This document shows, piece after piece, positions 18,075-25,191 of a stretch of 64,000 nt of DNA. The notes beneath the pieces were generated by a model. It ran no database searches, had not been told where the DNA came from, and saw nothing but the letters and a program-made list of their open reading frames with translations. The translations under genes were made by a program, and so were the position numbers. The DNA lies in assembly GCF_001542405.1 (NCBI RefSeq), contig NZ_LNCD01000138.1:62001-126000 (forward strand), given 5' to 3'. This DNA comes from Rhizobium altiplani. GTDB taxonomy: Bacteria; Pseudomonadota; Alphaproteobacteria; Rhizobiales; Rhizobiaceae. Within the stretch, counting starts at the first letter, position 1; every line of letters starts with the position of its first letter.

Positions 18075-19220
18075 ATGTCCTCTCCACTAGAAGGGCTGCG
18101 TGTTCTGGAACTCGCCCGAATCCTTGCAGGACCGTGGGCAGGGCAGACGCTTGCCGATCTCGGCGCCACCGTGATCAAGGTCGAGGCGCCGGAAGGCGAC
18201 GATACCCGTCGATGGGGACCTCCGTTTATTGGCACTGAGGCCGAACGAGCTGCGGCCTACTTTCATTCCTGCAATCGCGGAAAAATGAGCGTAGTTGCAG
18301 ATTTCCAATCGCCATCGGATCTGCAACGGGTGAAGGAACTGATCGCCCAGGCTGATATAGTGATTGAGAACTTCAAGGTGGGCGGTCTGCAGAAGTTCGG
18401 GCTCGACTATGAGACCGTCAGCCGAGAAAACCCTCGCCTGATCTATTGCTCAATTACCGGGTTTGGCCAGACTGGACCCTATGCCCACCGTGCGGGGTAC
18501 GATTTTATCGTGCAAGGTATGGCGGGAGTGATGCATCTGACTGGTGAACCAGATGGCCAGCCCCAAAAAATGGGGGTCGCGTTTGCCGATATTTTTACTG
18601 GTCTCTATTCGGTAATCGCCATTCAATCTGCGTTACTGATGCGAAACCAGACGGGCAGGGGCCAGCACATCGACATGGCGTTGTTCGATAGCACCGTCGG
18701 AGTACTGGCAAATCAAGGGATGAACTTTCTGGCCACGGGTGTCTCACCGGTGCGGCTTGGTAATGCCCATCCGAATATTGCGCCCTACCAAGTCTTCCCG
18801 GTCTCCGACGGATACGTCATAGTTGCTTGTGGTAATGACGCTCAATTTGCTCGCCTAGCTTCAACGCTGGACGTGCCGTTCCTTGCCGGTGATCCGCGCT
18901 TCGTCAACAATGCCGAAAGAGTGAGAAATCGCCAGGAGCTCACCCAAATTCTGGAAGATAGAACGAGGACGATGACGCGAGACGAATTGTTGTCAGTGCT
19001 CGAAACCGTCGGGGTGCCGGCTGGGCCGATCAATGCACTAAACGACGTGTTCGCTGATCCGCAGGTTCGCCACCGTGAAATGGTGCTCGGGAACGATGGC
19101 GTCCCAGGATTGAGGACTCCGATTGTCTTTTCCGGTGCAGAGCTTTCGCTCACCCGACGTTCGCCTCGGCTCGGAGAGCACAACAAACTTGTTTCGTTCG
19201 AATGGCCCTCCGACGAATGA
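18075..19220 (+). CDS. Family III (CaiB/BaiF) CoA-transferase, probably succinyl-CoA:glutarate
   Basis: The 381-residue product is a class III CoA-transferase: it starts PLEGLRVLELARILAGPWAGQTLADLGA, carries VIVEN/VIENFK and the catalytic aspartate after QHIDMALFDS, and ends with SPRLGEHN. Enzymes of this family move CoA between dicarboxylic acids. Directly downstream of glutaryl-CoA dehydrogenase it most likely activates glutarate to glutaryl-CoA, as the human SUGCT and the pseudomonad partner of gcdH do. Substrate assignment rests on neighbourhood. Confidence 0.85.
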   Translation: MSSPLEGLRVLELARILAGPWAGQTLADLGATVIKVEAPEGDDTRRWGPPFIGTEAERAAAYFHSCNRGKMSVVADFQSPSDLQRVKELIAQADIVIENFKVGGLQKFGLDYETVSRENPRLIYCSITGFGQTGPYAHRAGYDFIVQGMAGVMHLTGEPDGQPQKMGVAFADIFTGLYSVIAIQSALLMRNQTGRGQHIDMALFDSTVGVLANQGMNFLATGVSPVRLGNAHPNIAPYQVFPVSDGYVIVACGNDAQFARLASTLDVPFLAGDPRFVNNAERVRNRQELTQILEDRTRTMTRDELLSVLETVGVPAGPINALNDVFADPQVRHREMVLGNDGVPGLRTPIVFSGAELSLTRRSPRLGEHNKLVSFEWPSDE

Positions 19221-19407
19221 CATTCTGGTTCCGTCCCTCTCCATCGCTGGTGCGACTGCCGTCAGATCGCGCCCGTTCCATCACCGTACGATCGATCATA
19301 GGACAGGTTCGCACGGCGGAGGCGAATGGCCATCATGCTGGTCGCCTTCCTTTCGACGATCTGGAACCGCTCTTGCCCCTGGCATAACGCCCTATCAAGG
19401 AGGTCGC

Positions 19408-19668
19408 ATGATGGAAGAACAGACCCGTACGGTGGACATCATCCCCGTCGACAGTATCAACCTTCTCAATGTCGACAGTATCAACCTTCTCAATCCTCGG
19501 GTGCGCAGCAAGAACTCTTTTCGCGAGCTTGTTGACAGTGTTGAGACGGTCGGGTTGCAGCGGCCGGCGGGCGCGCTCAACATCGTCTCGAACGCGCCAG
19601 GCGAAGCTTCGGCAATCGTCGAGACACTGATCGCCCATCCGTCAAGGATCGGAGGTCGGAACCGCTGA
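19408..19668 (+). pseudogene. Truncated ParB/RepB-like partition protein gene
   Basis: The 86-residue reading frame begins after GGAGGTCGC with a segment matching the N-terminal start of plasmid ParB/RepB-like proteins (VDIIPVDSINLLNPRVRSK, then FRELVDSVETVGLQRP). Full-length relatives are around 300 residues; here the homologous part stops after about 50 residues and continues into unrelated sequence to a stop. The N-terminus also contains an in-frame duplication of eight residues (VDSINLLN twice). Upstream, a frame ending DDLEPLLPLA at 19387 may be the tail of another lost gene, since such genes often follow a recombinase gene. It is best seen as a remnant. Confidence 0.6.
19447..19494 (+). 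repeat. Perfect 24-bp tandem duplication
   Basis: Bases 19447-19470 are repeated exactly at 19471-19494 and encode VDSINLLN twice in the ParB-like remnant. Absolute identity indicates a recent slippage event in a gene no longer under selection, or a young functional length variant. Confidence 0.9.
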
Positions 19669-19856
19669 AACCAATGGCTCCGCCGAAGCTCTTGGAATCG
19701 CCGGTGCGAGAAAGAAGTTCCATAATTCCTGTTATGCCGCTTTTTGATAAGTATCTGAAATAAAACGATAATAATACCTGACGCGAAGCGCAATCGAAGC
19801 GGAACTTATGCAGTGCCCAGTGTCATTACATTCTCTTTCGTGAAGTTGATCTGGCA

Positions 19857-19884
19857 GCCCGGCGCACCGATTGGCACGCCGGGC
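19857..19884 (-). terminator. GC-rich hairpin downstream of the pirin gene
   Basis: GCCCGGCG (19857-19864) and CGCCGGGC (19877-19884) form a perfect 8-bp GC stem with a 12-base loop. It lies 18 bases beyond the stop of the minus-strand pirin gene. No T-run follows, so termination is inferred from position only. Confidence 0.4.
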
Positions 19885-19902
19885 ACTGAGTGCTCTGAGA
19901 CC

Positions 19903-20646
19903 TCATCGAACGTTTCCGCTGAACATCCCTCCTGCGAAGACGGGAGCTCTCATGTCCGTCGTGAACAGCAAGAGGTCCGTATTCTGTTGCGCGCTTATCT
20001 GGAGAGTTCGTTCGTCAAGAAGGAGACTCTCGCCGCTGACAAGTTCGACACCATCTAAGACCACACGTCCGGCAAAAACGTAGAGCAGCCTGGCCGCTCC
20101 CTCGACGGGTTCCACGGGAAGCGAGGAAAGTTGGGCCTCCTTCAGACGCATGTCATGCACCCAGGCCGAAGTACGGAACTCCAACGGGGCCTCGCCATCC
20201 GGGCCGGCAATCATGCGCCATCGGTTGACACTGAGAGGCTCGCCGAAATCATGGAACTGAACCTTCGGCTCGAGGCCTGGAGACCGCGGACGCATGAAGA
20301 TCTGGAGCGCCTCTATGTTCTCCTCGCCCAGCATGAGTTCCTCATGTTGGAAAGTGTGGCCCGCGTTCATCAGCATCAGGCGCTGGTTAGTGACGATCTC
20401 CTGATGACCGGCGGTGTCCCGATGCAGCATCGTTCCTTGGCGGACGTAGGTAAGGATTTCATCATCGCGATGGGGGTGCATCGGGATGAATCCGCCCGGC
20501 TCGATTTTGGCCTGGTCGATTCTTCCAATCGCGCCAATTCCGCTGTCGTCGCCGTCCAGCGGAAGGCCGGGATAGAGAACCTCAATCCCGAACTCCCCGC
20601 TCCTGTGCCCGCGCTTGACCGATCGGTCTAGCTTGACGTGAAACAT
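19903..20646 (-). CDS. Pirin family bicupin protein
   Basis: The 247-residue product shows the pirin layout: the N-terminal cupin has HPHRDDEILTYV, giving the metal-binding His-x-His with HTFQHEE providing further ligands, and a second shorter cupin follows. Bacterial pirins of this type (YhaK/YhhW) bind iron or other metals and respond to redox stress; some cleave quercetin. The start overlaps the stop of the ene-reductase gene (TAATG), so both come from one transcript. No substrate can be named. Confidence 0.85.
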   Translation of the reverse strand: MFHVKLDRSVKRGHRSGEFGIEVLYPGLPLDGDDSGIGAIGRIDQAKIEPGGFIPMHPHRDDEILTYVRQGTMLHRDTAGHQEIVTNQRLMLMNAGHTFQHEELMLGEENIEALQIFMRPRSPGLEPKVQFHDFGEPLSVNRWRMIAGPDGEAPLEFRTSAWVHDMRLKEAQLSSLPVEPVEGAARLLYVFAGRVVLDGVELVSGESLLLDERTLQISAQQNTDLLLFTTDMRAPVFAGGMFSGNVR

Positions 20647-21713
20647 TACGCGGCCGCCGTTCCAGAGGGATAGTCGGTGTAGCCTCGGGCATCCCCTCCG
20701 AAGAATGTGTTTCGGTCAGCCGTATTCATGACTGCGCCGCTCTTGAGCCGCTCCGCGAAGTCGGGATTGGCAAGCGCATGCTGGCCATAGGACTCGAGAT
20801 CTGCCAGTCCGATCTCGACATCGGAGCCAACCTCGTCGAGAGGACGTCCGGGGCGATTGACGATAAGGGCCTGGTGCCAAAGCCGCCGGATGTCCGAGAG
20901 CAATTGCTCGTTGCCCAGATGCATGATGTGGACATAGGCGAGCTTAAGCCTGTTCAACTCCGCGATCAGGTAGCGGTAGAGAGCGGGACCGTCTGCACCT
21001 TCATCCAGGCCGCCGAGAGTGGCACCGGGAGACAGCCTGATGCCGGTCCGCTCCGGCCCGATTTCCGCTGCGATCGCTTGAGCGATTTCGATGGCAAAGC
21101 GCGCCCGGTTTTCGATGCTACCGCCGTACTGGTCGGCACGATGATTGGCGTTCGGTGCGAAGAACTGCTGTATCAGGTAGCCGTTTGCACCGTGGATTTC
21201 GACGCCGTCTGCACCTGCGGCGACCGCATGCCGGGCGGCGTTGCGGAAGTCGGCGATCGTCTGCCGGATGTCTTCTGCCGTCATTTCGCGCGGCTCGGGA
21301 ACGGGCTGCATTCCCGTCATGGTGAAGATCTGGTCCTTCGGCGCGATCGCCGATGGTGCGAGCGCCTGTCGGTGATGCGGCGTGTTGTCCGGGTGCGACG
21401 TGCGCCCGACATGCATCAGTTGGATGAAGAGATGCGATCCTTCTGCATGCACGGCGGAAGTGATCTTGCGCCAGCCCTCGACATGCGCATCGTTGTAGAT
21501 GCCAGGGGTCATGGTGTAGCCCTGCCCATCGTCGGAAGGCTGCGTGCCCTCGCTGATGAGAAGTCCGAGGCCGGCACGCTGAGCGTAGTATTCGGCTGCC
21601 AGTGGTCCGGGTGTTCCGTCATACTGGGCACGGCTGCGTGTCATCGGAGCGAGTACGAGCCTGTTCTTGAGGTCGATCGTTCCTACCCGAGTCGGGGACC
21701 AGATATCGGTCAT
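20646..21713 (-). CDS. Old Yellow Enzyme family ene-reductase (NemA-like)
   Basis: The 355-residue FMN enzyme reduces electrophilic double bonds and nitro or nitrate esters with NAD(P)H. Typical marks are the start of the barrel NRLVLAPMTRSRA, GLLISEGTQPS, HAEGSHLFIQLMHVGR, GADGVEIHGANGYLIQQF and FAPNANHRADQYGGS (the His-Asn and Tyr substrate-binding region). ATG 21713 was preferred because GGAG lies seven bases upstream; an in-frame ATG four codons earlier has no such site. It heads a two-gene unit with pirin, divergent from a cysteine hydrolase gene. Confidence 0.9.
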   Translation of the reverse strand: MTDIWSPTRVGTIDLKNRLVLAPMTRSRAQYDGTPGPLAAEYYAQRAGLGLLISEGTQPSDDGQGYTMTPGIYNDAHVEGWRKITSAVHAEGSHLFIQLMHVGRTSHPDNTPHHRQALAPSAIAPKDQIFTMTGMQPVPEPREMTAEDIRQTIADFRNAARHAVAAGADGVEIHGANGYLIQQFFAPNANHRADQYGGSIENRARFAIEIAQAIAAEIGPERTGIRLSPGATLGGLDEGADGPALYRYLIAELNRLKLAYVHIMHLGNEQLLSDIRRLWHQALIVNRPGRPLDEVGSDVEIGLADLESYGQHALANPDFAERLKSGAVMNTADRNTFFGGDARGYTDYPSGTAAA

Positions 21714-22036
21714 GTAGTGCTCCATCTAACTATCGGCCGCACCACAGTTGGGCGGCATGGTTTCGCTTGAAGACGAGGAGATCTCCTGTCGTCTTGCCAC
21801 CAAGTTAGGGATTTCGTTTTTGGGATAATAGCTATCAAATTGGAAAAGACTGCTTCACAATTGGATCAATACCCATTTTTGGGCCGAACCGTGGGCGCGT
21901 GGCCGCAGAATAGAATTGCTCCATTTTTGAAGCAATGTATCCAGTTTCGCCCACATTGATTAGGATCCGCGCTACCGCATCTTGTGGTTCATGAAAGCGG
22001 ACAAGCCGCATTTCATCTTACGCAAGGAGAACCGAT
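21714..22036. promoter_or_regulatory. Divergent promoter region with dyad ATTGCT-N10-AGCAAT
   Basis: This 323-bp region separates the ene-reductase/pirin unit from the cysteine-hydrolase/LysR unit and holds no gene. ATTGCT (21915-21920) and AGCAAT (21931-21936) form an interrupted dyad of the size bound by LysR proteins; a similar half, TGCTTCACAATTGG, lies near 21850. The downstream LysR gene (22732) is the natural candidate to bind here. Confidence 0.45.
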
Positions 22037-22618
22037 ATGTACGAACGCTTTACCGGAGAGAACTCCGCAATGCTCCTGATCGACCATCAGGTTGGAACAA
22101 TGGGTTGGGTCAAATCTCTTCCTTTTGAAACCATGAAACGACATGCGCTGATGCTCGCCAAGACAGCGAAGATTCTCAAAATGCCAGTCGTCCTCACGTC
22201 GAGCATGGAGGAATATGCCCAGGGCCCTCTCCTCGAGGAGCTCGGTGAGATTCTTCCGAACGAGTTTAACGGCCGCATCAAGCGTCTGGGCATCGTCAAT
22301 GCCATGGACGATGAACACTTCGCGGCCGCAGTGAAGGGAACGGGAAGAAAAAACCTGATCCTCGCGGGCGTCACCAACGACGTTTGCACAGTATACCCGG
22401 CGCTGACGTTGGTTTCGCAGGGATTTCAGGTTCAGGTCGTGGCCGACGCGGGCGGGTCGCCGTCGCAGATCGCCGACGACATGGCGCTACGGCGCATGGA
22501 GAAGAACGGCGTCACCCTGACCAGCACCAACCAGGTTATCGCGGAACTTGCTGGCAACTGGACTTCTCCAGAAGGCTCGCAGATCGTTCAGGTGGTAATG
22601 GAAGGCATGACGGCCTGA
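22037..22618 (+). CDS. Isochorismatase-like cysteine hydrolase (YcaC type)
   Basis: The 193-residue protein has the cysteine-hydrolase triad: aspartate in LLIDHQ near residue 16, a lysine in the central part and the nucleophile in TNDVCTVYPALTLVSQG. Length and the AGVTNDVC motif match YcaC-like members, which form octamers and whose substrate is generally unknown. AAGGAGAACCGAT lies before ATG 22037. Divergent from the ene-reductase and upstream of a LysR gene on the same strand, it is probably part of the same stress regulon. Confidence 0.85.
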   Translation: MYERFTGENSAMLLIDHQVGTMGWVKSLPFETMKRHALMLAKTAKILKMPVVLTSSMEEYAQGPLLEELGEILPNEFNGRIKRLGIVNAMDDEHFAAAVKGTGRKNLILAGVTNDVCTVYPALTLVSQGFQVQVVADAGGSPSQIADDMALRRMEKNGVTLTSTNQVIAELAGNWTSPEGSQIVQVVMEGMTA

Positions 22619-22731
22619 AGCATCTGCCGCGACAGGGACGTGCTCTTCATGCCAGCCCTGTCGCGGTTGCAATCCATTATTTCTGGGATAAAAGTGCCTC
22701 TCCGAAACACCTTTGCTCAACCGGTGGAATA

Positions 22732-23613
22732 ATGGCCCTTTTTCTGGACGACATGGCTCTTTTCGTGGAAGTCGTAAAAGCCAACAGCTTCAGGCGGGCG
22801 GCAGACGTGATCGGCATGCCGAACTCGACTCTATCCCGCCGCATTGCCATACTCGAGCAATCGATCGGGCTGCGTCTGCTTCATCGAACCACCCGCAAGG
22901 TAGAGCTTACGGAAGCGGGCCAACTGTACTACGAGCGAAGCAGGCGGATCGTCGAGGAGGCGCGAATCGCTCACGAGGAGCTGGGCGACATGGTGGCCCA
23001 GCCGAGTGGCGTACTGAGGGTGTCGCTTCCGGTCGACTTTGCCACAACCTATATCGCCCCGCTGCTGCCGGAGTTCAGCGAGAAATATCCGGGAATCACC
23101 TTCGACCTTGACCTTACGCCGCGCAACGTCGACCTCGTGGGCGAACCTTTCGACCTGGCAATCCGCATGGGAGCGCCCGATGCAGCGGGGCTTATCACAA
23201 GGGTGATCGCCAGGGTGTCACCGCGGCTGTATGCCTCTCCCGTTTACCTCGACAAGCATGGAGAGCCGGGCACGCCAATGGACTTGGCAAGGCATCACTG
23301 CCTCGCGATGTCAACGCAGTCGACATGGACGCTGCACAAAGCGGGCGAGTCCATCGATGTGCGCGCCTCGAGCGGTTACCGCACAAATAGTGTCGCGATG
23401 ATCCGCAAGCTCGCCGCATTGAACATGGGCATTGCGTTCCTCCCTGAGAAAGTGGTGGCGGACGACCTTGCGGCAGGAAGGCTGCGCCGGGTGCTTGGCG
23501 AGTGGGTCGGGGCCGTCAGTCCCGTCTATGCGGTTACCGAAACGAGGCTGCTCCCCGCCAAGACCCAACGCTTCATCGAATTCGTGAAGGAAAGGCTCCG
23601 CGACATGGAATAG
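22732..23613 (+). CDS. LysR-type regulator
   Basis: The 293-residue product has the LysR helix-turn-helix (FVEVVKANSFRRAADVIGMPNSTLSRRI, then LEQSIGLRLLHRTTRKVELTEAG) and a C-terminal inducer-binding domain. The sequence type is that of regulators next to ene-reductases, quinone reductases and similar detoxifying enzymes. It begins at ATG 22732, 114 bases after the cysteine hydrolase, and likely controls the divergent region 21714-22036. The signal is unknown. Confidence 0.85.
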   Translation: MALFLDDMALFVEVVKANSFRRAADVIGMPNSTLSRRIAILEQSIGLRLLHRTTRKVELTEAGQLYYERSRRIVEEARIAHEELGDMVAQPSGVLRVSLPVDFATTYIAPLLPEFSEKYPGITFDLDLTPRNVDLVGEPFDLAIRMGAPDAAGLITRVIARVSPRLYASPVYLDKHGEPGTPMDLARHHCLAMSTQSTWTLHKAGESIDVRASSGYRTNSVAMIRKLAALNMGIAFLPEKVVADDLAAGRLRRVLGEWVGAVSPVYAVTETRLLPAKTQRFIEFVKERLRDME

Positions 23614-23933
23614 GCGGGTAGTCGTCAGCGGAACAGACCGTTTATTCGAGGCCGTCAGACCCAAGTTCCCTTCATGGATTGTTGGCGCTCCGTCTGCGAC
23701 CGCGATGAGACGTGCCTAACCTTAGAACGGCTTCGCCTCGATCGATCTCCCCAACGGCAGTCGCGTGTTCTTACTCCTTCCCGTTTCGACGTCATTCCTC
23801 GCCCACTAACAAACATGCGACTGCCGCCCTCCGTTTCATTTCGGCCAAATAGGTGCGGTCCGATCGTCTACGGACTCGTGACTGTCATCGAGGCCGCGAT
23901 GGGCGCGGCCGGAAACAACGAAAGGAACTTAGA
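23614..23933. other. 320-bp leader without recognisable gene
   Basis: No convincing coding sequence is seen between the LysR gene and the DUF736 gene. A GC-rich inverted repeat (GGCCGCGATGGGCGCGGCC) lies around 23892-23910, shortly before the DUF736 ribosome site AAAGGAAC. This is the border of the mobility-associated block. Confidence 0.4.
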
Positions 23934-24242
23934 ATGGCAACCATCGGCACCTTCACCTCCACCGAGAACGGATTTACGGGTTCGATCCGCACTCTCGCCC
24001 TCAATCTCAAGGCTCGCATCTCCCGGGTCGAGACTCCCTCCGAAAAGGGCCCTCACTTCCGCATCTATGCTGGAAATGTCGAGTTGGGCGCTGCTTGGCA
24101 AAAGACCTCCGAGCAGGGCCGGGATTACCTCTCCGTCAAACTTGACGACCCGAGCTTTGCTGCCCCGATTTACGCGACACTCGCCGAAGTCGAAGGCGGA
24201 GGAGGCCTCCACCTTATCTGGTCCCGCCCGAACCGGGACTAG
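23934..24242 (+). CDS. DUF736 family protein
   Basis: The 102-residue product starts MATIGTFTSTENGFTGSIRT, the hallmark of DUF736, and contains two further conserved parts near GNVELGAAWQKTS and DYLSVKLDDPSF. These small beta-rich proteins of unknown function occur almost only on conjugative plasmids and integrative elements of proteobacteria. AAAGGAAC precedes ATG 23934. It marks the edge of the plasmid-transfer block and is followed by its own hairpin terminator. Confidence 0.9.
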   Translation: MATIGTFTSTENGFTGSIRTLALNLKARISRVETPSEKGPHFRIYAGNVELGAAWQKTSEQGRDYLSVKLDDPSFAAPIYATLAEVEGGGGLHLIWSRPNRD

Positions 24243-24250
24243 CGAGTGAC

Positions 24251-24280
24251 CCGGCTCCGCCACAAGGCGGAGCCGGTTTC
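24251..24280 (+). terminator. Hairpin terminator after the DUF736 gene
   Basis: CCGGCTCCGCC (24251-24261) and GGCGGAGCCGG (24266-24276) make a perfect 11-bp stem with an ACAA loop, followed by TTTC. It begins nine bases after the stop. The T-run is short. Confidence 0.7.
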
Positions 24281-24493
24281 CAGCCGTTGCTGCGAACAGA
24301 GGGAGTATAGCTGCCCAATAAAGCTTGATCGGCTGTCAGCTCCCCGACAATGAGCGGTTTTCCCGATTGTGCGGAGCCTCTTGAAATAGGCTTCCCACCA
24401 GCTGGCGGCATCGGAATTGATGCGATCCCCTGCCCCATCTATCGCCTCACTGGCAGCGGTTGTCGTCCTTCACGAACTTCAGGAGACGAAACG

Positions 24494-24733
24494 ATGACCA
24501 ATTTTATCGAACAGCAGATCGAAGAACTGCGCGCCGAACTCCGCAATGCAGGTTGGGCTGCTGGGCGTCGTCAAATCGTAGCCGAGCTCGAAATTGCCAG
24601 AGCAGAGCTTGCCGTCGCCATGGCCGAACAGTTAGATATCGTGCAAGTCGAGCCACCACCCTTAGGGCGCTCACTTTCGTCTCGAGTGCGACCCGGTGCA
24701 CATTTGCTGCGGCTCTCGTTTCATCGCGATTAG
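24494..24733 (+). CDS. Small hypothetical protein with coiled-coil tendency
   Basis: The 79-residue frame follows AGGAGACGAAACG and starts MTNFIEQQIEELRAELRNAG. The first 50 residues are charged and heptad-like (IEELRAEL, LEIARAELAVAMAEQ), the rest is Arg/Pro-rich and may be out of selection. I do not recognise a family. A good ribosome site and position between DUF736 and the WGR gene favour a real gene. Confidence 0.5.
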   Translation: MTNFIEQQIEELRAELRNAGWAAGRRQIVAELEIARAELAVAMAEQLDIVQVEPPPLGRSLSSRVRPGAHLLRLSFHRD

Positions 24734-24770
24734 GGACGATGCCTTCCGCGCGTCGTGCTTAAAGCTGGCA

Positions 24771-24784
24771 GTCAGAATTCTGAC
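24771..24784. repeat. 14-bp perfect palindrome GTCAGAATTCTGAC
   Basis: This gapless palindrome lies between the convergent small gene and the WGR gene. It is too short-looped for a terminator hairpin and may be a protein-binding site or chance. Confidence 0.3.
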
Positions 24785-24811
24785 GCGAGGTCCTTTGCTC
24801 TTCAGTCGTCT

Positions 24812-25075
24812 TCAGGATGAGCGACGCCCACTGGCGACCGTGGCGTACCCTCTCTTTCGCTTAAGCCGGATCAGGTCCAGAAAGAGCACCACCGCATCGT
24901 GCTCTCGCTCGAAATGGTGGGTCATTGTCTGTCCTTTGGCGCCTATACGTCCCCATCGACGGGTGAGGCAAACGTCACCAAACAGAGTAGCGTCAATCGA
25001 CATGGCATAAAAGCGAGCCATGTTGCGGGTCGGATCGGTGCGCTCGATGTAGAGTTTGTAGGGTTGCGAGATCAT
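24812..25075 (-). CDS. WGR domain protein
   Basis: The 87-residue protein consists of a single WGR domain: YKLYIERTDPTRNMARFYAMSID, then TRRWGRIGAKGQT with the namesake Trp-Gly-Arg, and a basic C-terminus. WGR domains bind nucleic acid in PARPs and polyA-polymerase-like proteins; stand-alone copies are frequent on rhizobial plasmids. A start at ATG 25075 is assumed; a TTG at 25111 is possible. It lies downstream of traG on the same strand. Confidence 0.8.
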   Translation of the reverse strand: MISQPYKLYIERTDPTRNMARFYAMSIDATLFGDVCLTRRWGRIGAKGQTMTHHFEREHDAVVLFLDLIRLKRKRGYATVASGRRSS

Positions 25076-25191
25076 GCACACAGAATCGCGCTTTGGAGAT
25101 TCCGGGTCCAACGACAGTTTTGAATCGGTTCCGGCTCACCGATTCATTTCAGTGATGTCGCAAGGCGACGCGGGCTATTTCGAGCTCACCT

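Noticed and set aside
20778..21770. Long plus-strand open frame opposite the ene-reductase
   Set aside because: Its product has no family features and lies wholly antisense to a gene with clear Old Yellow Enzyme motifs; GC-rich codon usage keeps the opposite frame open.
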